Shown here in pieces: positions 45,081-53,567 of a stretch of DNA of 64,000 nucleotides (positions within the stretch are counted from its first letter, which is position 1; every line of letters starts with the position of its first letter). Under the pieces are notes generated by a model. That model saw only the letters and a list, made by a program, of their open reading frames with translations, searched no databases and was not told the DNA's origin. The stretch covers positions 1 to 64,000 of the forward strand of contig NZ_WQCF01000014.1 of NCBI RefSeq assembly GCF_013032455.1, given 5' to 3'. The position numbers were made by a program, and so were the translations under genes. The DNA is from Ruegeria atlantica. Lineage in GTDB: Bacteria > Pseudomonadota > Alphaproteobacteria > Rhodobacterales > Rhodobacteraceae.

Positions 45081-46778
45081 CTAGTCTGGCAAACCTGCGC
45101 GGCGGAGCGCCTCAAAGTAGCGTTCAGCACCTTCAGAGCCACCATAGTCCACGTTGCTACGCCACTTTGAAATCGTCTCACCAGGTTCCATTTGCAGCAT
45201 TTGCGTCAAAGCAGCAGACGCCTCTTCAGGTTCCCCGAGCATGGCGTGAGCAGCTGCTCTCGTGCTGTGGAGTGGGGCATAGTTCTTTGAAAAGCGCAAA
45301 CCTGCCTCAGCGTAGGCGATAGCATCACGGTCTCGACCAAGCATTACGCAAGAGGTGGCGGCACCTCCGGAAGCACCCACGAAAACGGCCCCATATCGGC
45401 CCAACCGGAGCGCCGTCTGAAAGCAGTTTAGTGCCATTTTAGGAAACCCGGCCCAGTTGTATCCCCAACCCATAAACAAATGCAGGCGGGCATCTAATGG
45501 CGCTCGTTGCCGGATTTGCTCCAGCGCCACGGAAAGTCGATCCGCGTCCCCGTCGACATTGTAGTCAGCCACTGCAACACTCAGATCAAGCGTTGGGCTT
45601 TGACCCGCCATGTGTCGTCCGGCCTCGATCCAGTGTGGCAGCTTCTCGTAGTAGGATGACAGTTCGCGTCGAAGATCATAGGTTCTCGCACCATTCATTG
45701 TCCAAATAGCTTCGGCATAGGCGGCGGCGAGGGTTGGTTTGGCCTCGATGGCCCTGGCGTGGTACGACAACGTCTCTTTATAGCTGTCGATGCTGGCCTC
45801 CGACCATGTGATCATGCCCATCAAGACGCACTGTTCGGCAGTCAGCTCGTCTTCAGGTAAAGCAGAGAGCTTTGCGGTCAGCGACTGGATCAAGATCCCG
45901 CTAACGGCATCCAACAGCTTTTCTACAACCTCGTCTTGCCAATCAAAGATAGCTTCGACCGAACCGTCGAACTTCTGAGTCCAGATTTCAGAACCAGAAG
46001 AGTCATTTAAGCGTGCTTCCAGACGCAATCGGTCGCCGTGTCCACGCAGCGCGCCGCGAAGTGCATATCCCTCTGATGCTTCCGTGGAGGTTATTGCCGC
46101 GTTTAACCAGTTGATCGTCCGAAAATAAGAACCGAAATCTGAAGTGAGTGCTGCGGCCATTTCCTTGAGCTCAGCGCGTTGGTCGCTGCACGTGACAGGA
46201 TGGATGGATAGCTTTGGCAAGCTCGTCTCTGTAATAGAAGGCGAACTATGCGGTGCACTCAGTTGTGGTCCATCGTGAATCCACACATCCAGGCTGCGTT
46301 GGATGTTCTTGAGCCTCTTCTTCCCAACTGCTTTGAAAGCGTCTGCCAGAGTGTGTTCAAGGTTCAGATGTACGGGTTCAGAAATTGCGATACCACCGGT
46401 TGGCGCAATGCTCTCAAGCCGTGCGGCAATGTTCACACCGTCACCCAGGATGTCATCACCTTTTTCTGTGATGTCACCCACATGAACACCGATCCGCATG
46501 TTCATTAACGAGTGTTCAGCCAACTGCTCTTGTAGCTGCATTGCTGCGGTTACAGCTTGCGCTGCGCTGTCAAATTGCACCAGCCAACCATCGCCCATGC
46601 TCTTCACGACACGACCTGATTGGCCAGCTATCGTTGGGGTGATGATGTCGCTTTCCAGGTGATCAAGCATTAGAATTGTGGCTTGTTCATCTTTGTGCAT
46701 AAGCGCCGAATACCCAACGACATCCGCGGCCAGTATTGCCGCCAACCTTCGTTCAAAATGTTGCCCCTTGTTCGACAT
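45081..46778 (-). CDS. class III adenylate/guanylate cyclase with TolB-like and TPR regions (3)
   Basis: The 565-residue protein has an N-terminal cyclase domain with AADVVGYSALM, KSMGDGW and DDILGDGVNIAARLE (all metal, base-specifying and transition-state positions present). The middle part is a diverged TolB-like segment (from about 185) and the C-terminal half has TPR-like helices. Same architecture as the two cyclases at 34.4-38.0 kb, but opposite strand and more diverged. It lies next to repeat array B. Confidence 0.88.
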   Translation of the reverse strand: MSNKGQHFERRLAAILAADVVGYSALMHKDEQATILMLDHLESDIITPTIAGQSGRVVKSMGDGWLVQFDSAAQAVTAAMQLQEQLAEHSLMNMRIGVHVGDITEKGDDILGDGVNIAARLESIAPTGGIAISEPVHLNLEHTLADAFKAVGKKRLKNIQRSLDVWIHDGPQLSAPHSSPSITETSLPKLSIHPVTCSDQRAELKEMAAALTSDFGSYFRTINWLNAAITSTEASEGYALRGALRGHGDRLRLEARLNDSSGSEIWTQKFDGSVEAIFDWQDEVVEKLLDAVSGILIQSLTAKLSALPEDELTAEQCVLMGMITWSEASIDSYKETLSYHARAIEAKPTLAAAYAEAIWTMNGARTYDLRRELSSYYEKLPHWIEAGRHMAGQSPTLDLSVAVADYNVDGDADRLSVALEQIRQRAPLDARLHLFMGWGYNWAGFPKMALNCFQTALRLGRYGAVFVGASGGAATSCVMLGRDRDAIAYAEAGLRFSKNYAPLHSTRAAAHAMLGEPEEASAALTQMLQMEPGETISKWRSNVDYGGSEGAERYFEALRRAGLPD

Positions 46779-46949
46779 GCGTTCGACGATAGATGATGCG
46801 GCCCTCTACTCCAACTACCTGAATACGAGGGTCGCTTGGGGCAAGTCCCTGAAGCTCTCTGCCTTTGTCGTCAGCTGATGCCAGCAGCTCGAAGCGGGTA
46901 TCAAAACAAGCTATGCAGATTCCAAGTTGCGGACAATCCAAACGTCCCG

Positions 46950-47089
46950 GCAAACCTACAACCCCTGTAGGTCTGCGCATAACGCTGCGTTCCAGTCATT
47001 GATTTCATTCATGAAATTCAAGTGTGCTCGCCTATAACTTTGCGCGACGTTTGCGCATAATTTTGCACGATTTTCCCAAAAGTTTGCAC
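46950..47089 (+). repeat. iteron-like array B (right copy of a 140-bp direct repeat)
   Basis: Same structure and orientation as array A: hairpin ACCTACA-N5-TGTAGGT (46954-46972), then motif copies at 46972-46989, 47028-47045, 47050-47068 and 47071-47089, the last two phased by 21 bp. Aligns with 26107-26247 at about 82% identity over 140 bp. It lies in the intergenic space 20 bp after the otnC stop. The inverted first copy seen in array A is not evident here. Confidence 0.75.
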
Positions 47090-47108
47090 ACGCCCCCAGG
47101 GTGACCGA

Positions 47109-47750
47109 TTACATCCTTCCGAAAGTATCTTTGAGTTCTGCGACTTGAGCTACATCCAGCATTCGGGTTGGCATACCTCGCAGTGCCAAGAGTAACTTGG
47201 CTGTTTCTTCCAGCTCTTCTGCTGCACAGACCGCTGAGAACAGATCCTTCCCTGAAACGACAGGTCCGTGATTGGCCAACAGAACCGCACTAAATTTCCC
47301 ACCCAGTTCGCGGATCAAATCACCGGACTTCGGATCACCCGGCTTAACGTATGGAACAAGTTTGACCGTGCCTACGCGCATGACCACGTATGGTGTAAGC
47401 GGTGGAATACAGTCATTGGGATCGGTGTCTTCCAGGCAGGACAGAGCAGTGGCCCAGGTCGAATGCAGATGAACCACGGCGCCCGCTTCTGGTCTTGTCT
47501 CATAGAAGGCTTGATGCAGAAAGACTTCCTTGGTCGGCTTGTCCCCGGAGACGTGGTTCCCATCCAAATCAATCTTGGCGATGCGCTCGGGGTCGATATC
47601 TCCCAAGGTCGAATTCGTTGGCGTCATGAGAATCCCGTCATGTAAACGCGCAGAAACATTGCCCGCAGTGCCAACGGAAAAGCCACGTGCAAACAGCGAG
47701 GCGCACAGGTCGGACATCTGCCGTCGCAGTGCCTGTTCTTCAGAACTCAT
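47109..47750 (-). CDS. otnC: OtnC-like class II aldolase family decarboxylase
   Basis: The 213-residue protein of the class II aldolase/adducin family has zinc histidines in VVHLHSTWATA and LLANHGPVVSG. OtnC decarboxylates 3-oxo-tetronate 4-phosphate to dihydroxyacetone phosphate. The close family can also act on related four- and five-carbon oxo-acid phosphates. It is the last gene of the operon and overlaps the kinase gene by 4 bp, as in known OtnK-OtnC pairs. Confidence 0.85.
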   Translation of the reverse strand: MSSEEQALRRQMSDLCASLFARGFSVGTAGNVSARLHDGILMTPTNSTLGDIDPERIAKIDLDGNHVSGDKPTKEVFLHQAFYETRPEAGAVVHLHSTWATALSCLEDTDPNDCIPPLTPYVVMRVGTVKLVPYVKPGDPKSGDLIRELGGKFSAVLLANHGPVVSGKDLFSAVCAAEELEETAKLLLALRGMPTRMLDVAQVAELKDTFGRM

Positions 47751-49024
47751 TTGCCTGCCTCCATCATTCTCAGTGCTTTCGAGAAGAAATCTGGAGCGCC
47801 AAAGTTTCCAGACTTCAAAGCCAGCGCAATGGGTTCAGATTTCCCAACGCTCAGGACTGGCACGCCCGGGTCAATTTCTGGTCCGATTGACATTGCTTGC
47901 GAACCCAGTGCTTCAGAGATGGCCTTGGCAACGGCTCCCGAAGTCTCTCCCCCTGCCACCACAAGACGCCTGTACCCCGTCTCGGCAAGTTGTCGTGCTG
48001 TATCTGCAAAGAGATCGTCCAGCTTTTCCGCCACAGCTTCTTGGCCAAATTGACTTTGGATCGCGCGCACATCATCCGGGCTTCCCGATGAATACGCGAG
48101 AGGCGCCTGATCCGGATGCGTTTCAAAGAAATCCAGAAGCGTTTGCGTGGTCACATCCCCGGACATGACACCCGGAACGTTAATGGCAAAGGTCGGATGG
48201 GATTCCGCATGAACATCGATCTGCCCGCGGGTCGCACCTGAACAAGAACCCGCAAGGATCGCGGCAGGCCCTGCGATACCAGTGAACGCACTGCCACCTC
48301 TTTTGGAGGAAGCTTTTCTGACGAAGTTTCTGGGTAGACCCAATGCTATCCCGGATCCCCCGGTAATGAGCTTGGCATCCTTCAGAGCCTCGCCCCAGGC
48401 CAGCAAATCTTCGTCCGAAATCGCATCACCGATCACAAAGCTTTCGTTTGCGTTCTGCAACGCATCAGCAATCGCCTCTGGCCCTTGCTTCACGGTGCCA
48501 ACTGGAACGAACCCAACCGCCTCCTTGGCCTGATGCTGCAACCAACGCCTGATGTTCGCATCCGTCATCGGAGTAAGGGGGTGATTTTCCATCCCGGACT
48601 CGTTCAACAGCTTACCGAGCACAAAAAGATGACCGTTATAGACAGTGCGCCCTGTTGTTGGGAAAGCCGGGCAGAAAACCACCTTTTGCGCACATAGTTC
48701 ATTGGCCAACGCTTCCGCGACGGGGCCGATGTTCCCTTCTTTTGTGGAATCGAATGTCGAGCAATACTTGAAGATGAACTGCTGGCATCCTTGGTCCGCG
48801 AGCCACCGCAGGGCCCGCAGGCTGTCCGCAACAGCTTCTTCGACAGGTGCGGTGCGGCTTTTGAGTGAGATCACACCGGCTTCGATCTCCTTATCCGCCG
48901 ACGTCGTCGGAATACCCGGAAACTGAGCCGTTCGTAATCCACCCTCCGGCTCAACGCCCTTCGCCAAGGTGTTCGCAATATCACTCGCACCAGTAAAGTC
49001 GTCCGCTATGACACCGATTAGCAT
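47747..49024 (-). CDS. otnK: OtnK-like four-carbon acid sugar kinase (DUF1537)
   Basis: The 425-residue two-domain kinase starts MLIGVIADDFTGASDIANTL, the DUF1537 signature, with a C-terminal nucleotide-binding domain (VVAGGETSGAVAKAISEALG). Characterised members phosphorylate 3-oxo-tetronate or related sugar acids such as 3-oxo-isoapionate. Overlaps otnC by 4 bp and the upstream MBL-fold gene by 7 bp. Exact substrate is open. Confidence 0.88.
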   Translation of the reverse strand: MLIGVIADDFTGASDIANTLAKGVEPEGGLRTAQFPGIPTTSADKEIEAGVISLKSRTAPVEEAVADSLRALRWLADQGCQQFIFKYCSTFDSTKEGNIGPVAEALANELCAQKVVFCPAFPTTGRTVYNGHLFVLGKLLNESGMENHPLTPMTDANIRRWLQHQAKEAVGFVPVGTVKQGPEAIADALQNANESFVIGDAISDEDLLAWGEALKDAKLITGGSGIALGLPRNFVRKASSKRGGSAFTGIAGPAAILAGSCSGATRGQIDVHAESHPTFAINVPGVMSGDVTTQTLLDFFETHPDQAPLAYSSGSPDDVRAIQSQFGQEAVAEKLDDLFADTARQLAETGYRRLVVAGGETSGAVAKAISEALGSQAMSIGPEIDPGVPVLSVGKSEPIALALKSGNFGAPDFFSKALRMMEAGK

Positions 49025-49818
49025 AGTTCAATGTCCCGGGTCGGCCCTGGATCCAGCCTATGGATATGCGGTGCCACGCCCACGGGAAATACCTCACGCA
49101 CAAGTGGATCATGGCCGGGCACGATAAGCCTAGGATGCGAAGCCAACCTCTCAAGTGTCTCGAAACCATCCATCATATCCTGCAGGTCGACGACGATGGG
49201 AAACGCTTTGCGCGCCATGAAATTCTCGTAGTAATGCGAGGCATCAGAGGCGAGTACCATCCACCCGACTGCCGTTCTTACGCGCACGCATTGCAACCCG
49301 CGCGAATGCCCACCGATGCAGTGCACCGTGACCCCATCTGCAATCTCGGCATCTCCATCGTAGAACACGACCTTGCCTGAATAGAGACGCTTTACGACCT
49401 CACAGACATGGCCGGCCGTGAAAGGCGCGCGCAGGTGGTCATGGCACATGCATGGACCTGTCGCGAAGGCCATCTCCGCCGATTGCATATGCAACTTCGC
49501 GTTAGGGAACATATGCAGCCCCCCTGCGTGGTCATAATGAAGGTGGGTCACGATGACCTCAGTCACCGCTTCCGGCGCGATGCCTAGAGGCCGCAGAGCT
49601 TCGCGAGGGTCCTTCGCGATGGGACGACCACGAGCGGCGGCCTCATCGGAGCCGTAGCCAGTATCGACCAGAATGACTTTGTTGCCGCGTTTGAGTACCC
49701 AAACGAAATAGTCCATCGCATGGGGAGCGTCGTGATTATCATCGATGATGAAACTATCAGCTCGCGTCCGGGCGTTGCGATCCGCGTATTTCACGGCATG
49801 GATTTCCCAATCGTTCAT
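49018..49818 (-). CDS. metallo-beta-lactamase-fold hydrolase (lactonase-like)
   Basis: The 266-residue protein has the HxHxDH metal motif (THLHYDHAGGL), a later GGHSRGLQCV His, an Asp in VLASDASHYYEN and the C-terminal PGHDP, giving the dinuclear site of the N-acyl homoserine lactonase (AiiA-like) group. Because it is embedded between transporter and sugar-acid kinase genes with overlapping ends, a sugar-lactone substrate is more likely than a quorum signal. Confidence 0.87.
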   Translation of the reverse strand: MNDWEIHAVKYADRNARTRADSFIIDDNHDAPHAMDYFVWVLKRGNKVILVDTGYGSDEAAARGRPIAKDPREALRPLGIAPEAVTEVIVTHLHYDHAGGLHMFPNAKLHMQSAEMAFATGPCMCHDHLRAPFTAGHVCEVVKRLYSGKVVFYDGDAEIADGVTVHCIGGHSRGLQCVRVRTAVGWMVLASDASHYYENFMARKAFPIVVDLQDMMDGFETLERLASHPRLIVPGHDPLVREVFPVGVAPHIHRLDPGPTRDIELC

Positions 49819-50102
49819 CGGATAACCTCGGAGTATTGGTGAACCACCTTGGTGGCAATCATATCAGCCACTGCCGTATCAAAGGACTGAAAATGCGCGC
49901 TTTCTAGGTGGGCAGAGAACGCCACGCTGTCATCATAAACCTCATAGAGAAAAACTGTCTCAGGATCGTCGCCGAGACATACGTCAAACTGCCGGCATCC
50001 GATTTCTTCACGCAAAGAAGTTGAAGCGTTTTCGACCATAAGCGGCAAGAAGATATCTCTGTTACCGGGCTTGAGAGTGAAGGTGACAGTAACCGCAAAC
50101 AT
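49815..50102 (-). CDS. antibiotic biosynthesis monooxygenase (ABM) domain protein
   Basis: The 95-residue single ABM domain (FAVTVTFTLKPGNRDIFLPL, then FLYEVYDDSVAFSAHLES) is of the YgiN / quinol monooxygenase-like type. Such small dimers are frequent in sugar catabolic operons, where their role is often unclear and may be an isomerase- or mutarotase-like one. It overlaps neighbours on both sides (4 bp and 1 bp). Confidence 0.85.
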   Translation of the reverse strand: MFAVTVTFTLKPGNRDIFLPLMVENASTSLREEIGCRQFDVCLGDDPETVFLYEVYDDSVAFSAHLESAHFQSFDTAVADMIATKVVHQYSEVIR

Positions 50103-51613
50103 CAGACTGAAATTCCTTTTAGGCGTGAGAAAGCGCGTTTCGCGACGGGCAGTTGGCTGAGGATTAGACCAATGTTGAGCACCAGCAGAATGGCCGCACC
50201 AGGCCGAGAAAAGAAGACCGAAAGATCCCCATCCGACAGGAACAGCGACCGACGGAAGGTTTCGTCAAACAGGCTGCCCAGAATAACCCCGATCACCAAC
50301 GGCGCGATTGGGTATTTCATCAGGTTCATGAAATAGGCGACGGCACCGACGCCGAGCATCAAGTAGAGATCATTGATGCCCCCACCAACGCTGAAAGACC
50401 CAATTGTTGTAAGAACCATCACGACCGGCAAAAAGATGGTCTGCGGGATGGCAAGGATTTTGATAAATACCCGAGCGGTGAAAAGCCCCATAAGAAACAT
50501 TGTCAGGGATGCTAGAACCAAGATCGCAACCACACGCAGAATGATCTCGGGATCAATCGTCGGCCCCGGGATCACATTGTTAATCTTGAAAGCCCCCATC
50601 AAAGCGGCGGCTGGTGGTGAGCCAGGAATGCCCAACACCAAAAGTGGGATTAGCGCACCACCAATACAGGCGTTGTTTGCAGTCTCCGAACACAGCAGAC
50701 CTTCCAAGGAACCTTTTCCAAACTTGTCGCCGTCGGCAGATACAGTCTTACCGACACCGTAGCTAACCCAACCTGCGACATCTTCGCCAACTCCGGGAAG
50801 CGCTCCTACCCCAGTCCCAATCACTCCTGACCGGCCAATGGTGGGCAGGTAGCGCCGAATAGAGCGAAGGTTCGGAAGAATGCGGCCTTTCAGGGCCAGA
50901 ACTTTCCCGGCCTCAACGTGCCTCAAACCGTCAATGATTTGGGGAATGGCAAAGGCACCCATCAATACTGGCACGACCTGAAACCCGCTCATCAGGTAAG
51001 ACCAGCCGAAGGTGTAGCGCGGCTCAGACAACAGAGGGTCAAGCCCGACCATGGACATCGCAAGCCCGATCAAACCGGCGATCCATCCCTTAATCACCAG
51101 GTCTTCGCTCATCAAAGTGCCAGAAAGCAGAATGCCGAACAGGGCCAGCAAGGCTTTCTCCGGGCTTGCGATGTTCTTTGAAACCAAAAGCAGCGCCCAG
51201 ACAAAAATCAAAAGCGTGATGGTCCCGATAACTGTGCCAATAAAACTGGCCGTTGTGGTCAGCCCAAGTGCTTCACCCCCTCGACCCGCTTTAGCCAAAG
51301 GGTAGCCATCCATGGCCGTCGCCGCGCTCGCTGCTGTACCGGGTATGTTCAGCAGAATAGACGGGTAAGAGCCGCCGTAAATCGCGCCGACATAGGCGCC
51401 GAGCAATGCGATAAGTGAATAGTCCAGCGGGATTTTGTTGCCGAAAAATCCCGTCAGGATCGTCACTGCTAGGGTTGCCGTAAGGCCCGGCAATGCGCCG
51501 AACGTGATGCCGAGGAATACAGATGCGACCAAATACAGATAGGTCAGCGGGTCCACTGCCAGGCCCACGAACGCAGTCCCAAATCCAGCCAGTTGCGAAA
51601 GAATAAAGTCCAT
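50102..51613 (-). CDS. tctA: TctA-type large permease of a tripartite tricarboxylate (TTT) transporter
   Basis: The 503-residue membrane protein of about 12 helices has the conserved TctA segments GITFGALPGLTATLAV and GAIYGGSYPSILLNIPGTA near the N-terminus and GVGALPGVGEDVAGWVSYG further on. Provides the ion-coupled channel for carboxylate uptake. Part of tctC-tctB-tctA followed by the catabolic genes. Confidence 0.95.
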   Translation of the reverse strand: MDFILSQLAGFGTAFVGLAVDPLTYLYLVASVFLGITFGALPGLTATLAVTILTGFFGNKIPLDYSLIALLGAYVGAIYGGSYPSILLNIPGTAASAATAMDGYPLAKAGRGGEALGLTTTASFIGTVIGTITLLIFVWALLLVSKNIASPEKALLALFGILLSGTLMSEDLVIKGWIAGLIGLAMSMVGLDPLLSEPRYTFGWSYLMSGFQVVPVLMGAFAIPQIIDGLRHVEAGKVLALKGRILPNLRSIRRYLPTIGRSGVIGTGVGALPGVGEDVAGWVSYGVGKTVSADGDKFGKGSLEGLLCSETANNACIGGALIPLLVLGIPGSPPAAALMGAFKINNVIPGPTIDPEIILRVVAILVLASLTMFLMGLFTARVFIKILAIPQTIFLPVVMVLTTIGSFSVGGGINDLYLMLGVGAVAYFMNLMKYPIAPLVIGVILGSLFDETFRRSLFLSDGDLSVFFSRPGAAILLVLNIGLILSQLPVAKRAFSRLKGISV

Positions 51614-51617
51614 CCGG

Positions 51618-52367
51618 TCAGTCTTTCCATAGCGGACGAAGCGTCACGTAGTAGTGGTATTCGATTTGCTTGAAGATCAGCCCGCCGCGCGCGGGCACGT
51701 TCTGCCGGAAAACAAAGGCCATCGCACAAACGAGGACGAGCGGGGCAAGTATTGCCACCAATGGTACGAACCGCAAAACGCGCTCGGAAGCCGCTTTGGT
51801 CAACACCACTAGTGTTAACGCGACCCACAAGGCCAGTGTGAACCAATCATCACCGTGTGCATTCCAATCCGCCTGAGCAGGAAACGCGGCGAACGCAAAC
51901 AAACCGGCGACGACAACTGCGACACAGGCCACCAAAGCACGCCGCGCATGACCTCCGTAGTAGCCGTAAGTCAAAGCTGTAATCAGCAACCCAGAACACA
52001 GAATGAAGTCCACTCTGGGGACCAGTCCGACGACATATGCAAGAAGCATCAGGCCGATTGTTGATGCTCGATAGGCTTCCGACTTATCCCATCCGACCCC
52101 CAAAGCACTGAGCGCGTTTTGGGCTCCGCCTGAACGGATCGAAATAGCCAGCAAGACGAAGGACAAGCCAAGCAATCCACCGAAGATGGACAGCGGTACA
52201 ATTGCAGCCGAGTTGTACCAATCAGATCCACTTACACCTGCGCGGTTTTCCCCCCAAAGCGGGATGCCCGACGTCTTCCAAAGAAAAAAGGTGGAAACTG
52301 CTATCAGACCAATCGATGCCCAGAAATCGCGCGCCCGCATGATCAGTGTATCGTCAGATTCGTCCAT
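51618..52367 (-). CDS. tctB: TctB-type small permease of a TTT transporter
   Basis: The 249-residue protein, longer than the usual 150-180, has six or so hydrophobic segments (for example FWASIGLIAVSTFFLW and ASTIGLMLLAYVVGLVPRVD). Position between the receptor and tctA, 4 bp before tctA, identifies it. A hairpin separates it from tctC. Confidence 0.85.
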   Translation of the reverse strand: MDESDDTLIMRARDFWASIGLIAVSTFFLWKTSGIPLWGENRAGVSGSDWYNSAAIVPLSIFGGLLGLSFVLLAISIRSGGAQNALSALGVGWDKSEAYRASTIGLMLLAYVVGLVPRVDFILCSGLLITALTYGYYGGHARRALVACVAVVVAGLFAFAAFPAQADWNAHGDDWFTLALWVALTLVVLTKAASERVLRFVPLVAILAPLVLVCAMAFVFRQNVPARGGLIFKQIEYHYYVTLRPLWKD

Positions 52368-52383
52368 TGCCTGCCTCTTGTCG

Positions 52384-52411
52384 GAAAGGGCGCGATCAGG
52401 CGCGCCCTTTC
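52384..52411. promoter_or_regulatory. stable intercistronic hairpin between tctC and tctB
   Basis: GAAAGGGCGCG (52384-52394) and CGCGCCCTTTC (52401-52411) form a perfect 11-bp stem with a 6-nt loop in the 57-bp gap. There is no T tract on the transcribed strand beyond the stem. It probably shields the receptor message, as for the dctP-dctQ stem. Confidence 0.6.
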
Positions 52412-52424
52412 AAAAGTGATCGGA

Positions 52425-53432
52425 TTATGGCTTCTCGATACCCAGCGACGCCGGATCGACGGTCGCTGCGCCCAGATCTTGCAAGGTATAGGCAAAGGTA
52501 GCTTCGAGGTTCGCAAACAGCTCTTGAGCTTCTTCGCCGTGTTGACCACCGACATCATAATTGTTTGCAGAGGCCCATTCAGCGACGGTGTCGGAGGCAA
52601 TCGCTTGCTCGAAGGCATCACCAAGCGCGGCCTTTACGTCGTCCCCGGCTGAACTGTGAACTGCAAACCCGATGGCCTGCTTGAGCGGCAAATACTGATC
52701 GAGACCGTCATATATGCCAAAGGCAGAAGGCACTGTTGCCCCTGCAATCTGCGCATCTTCGGGCGTCAACATCGCAAGCGGTTTAAGTTGACCGCCTTCG
52801 ATCAACGGGGCCTGTTCAGCTAGAGAAGTCACAACCAACGCAACTTCACCCGCTATCGCCGCTTCCTGCCCTGGCGCTGAGCCTTTGTATGGAACAAACT
52901 TGAACTCTGCACCGGACCCTTTTTCGATGGCCAGAAGGTTCAAGTGGTGGATCGAACCTGCGCCGGAAGCCGCCGCTGGAATAGTGCCAGGAGCAGCTTT
53001 CGCAGCGTCGACCAGTTCTTCCAGAGTATTGTAAGGACTCTCCGCCGGAACCGAGATCAGATCAGGTGATCCGCCAACAATGAACGGATACCAAAAATCA
53101 AATTTCTTATCCCAACCACCTTGCACAGCAGCGGTGACGTTCGACTCTGACAGACCAACCAATGTATAGCCATCGTCTGGTTGGTTCATGACATAGACCA
53201 TCCCGTTGGAGCCCGCGACACCACCTGTTTGATTGATCACATTGATCGAGACGGGAAGGTGTTTTTCCATCTCGGCCATAATCATTCGGTTGATCGTATC
53301 CGTGCCACCTCCGGCCCCCCAGACCACAGCTGTAGTGATATCGCGATAGGGATAATCCTGCGCAACAGCTGCCCCTGCAATCCCAGTCGCCATCACGGCT
53401 GCGGCCGCCAACCGCCCTAGCTTTAGTTTCAT
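52425..53432 (-). CDS. tctC: TctC/Bug-type periplasmic receptor of a TTT transporter
   Basis: The 335-residue receptor has a signal peptide (LGRLAAAAVMATGIAGAAVA) and Bug-protein segments such as VVWGAGGGTDTINRM and PAAASGAGSIHHLN. Bug receptors bind carboxylates, so a sugar acid fits. The ATG at 53432 with GGAGG was preferred over a TTG two codons upstream. First gene of a seven-gene operon, divergent from the dehydrogenase genes. Confidence 0.92.
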   Translation of the reverse strand: MKLKLGRLAAAAVMATGIAGAAVAQDYPYRDITTAVVWGAGGGTDTINRMIMAEMEKHLPVSINVINQTGGVAGSNGMVYVMNQPDDGYTLVGLSESNVTAAVQGGWDKKFDFWYPFIVGGSPDLISVPAESPYNTLEELVDAAKAAPGTIPAAASGAGSIHHLNLLAIEKGSGAEFKFVPYKGSAPGQEAAIAGEVALVVTSLAEQAPLIEGGQLKPLAMLTPEDAQIAGATVPSAFGIYDGLDQYLPLKQAIGFAVHSSAGDDVKAALGDAFEQAIASDTVAEWASANNYDVGGQHGEEAQELFANLEATFAYTLQDLGAATVDPASLGIEKP

Positions 53433-53481
53433 TTCCAAGTCCTCCCAAACATCTTTGCGTTTATTATTGCATTTATTTGCG

Positions 53482-53509
53482 TATACATTAAAGAATGCGT
53501 TGTCAACGG
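53482..53509. promoter_or_regulatory. candidate operator region for the GntR-FCD regulator
   Basis: The divergent gap contains GTATAC (53482-53487) within GCGTATACATT and, 11 bp on, CGTTG-T-CAACG (53499-53509), a perfect 5-1-5 inverted repeat. FCD-type GntR operators are short palindromes of this kind and the regulator gene is third in the plus-strand operon. Assignment is by position. Confidence 0.4.
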
Positions 53510-53567
53510 ACTGTAGTGAAAGCTGCTATCGCGCTATGAATGCGAAACGGGAAGGAAGCGGGCTAAG

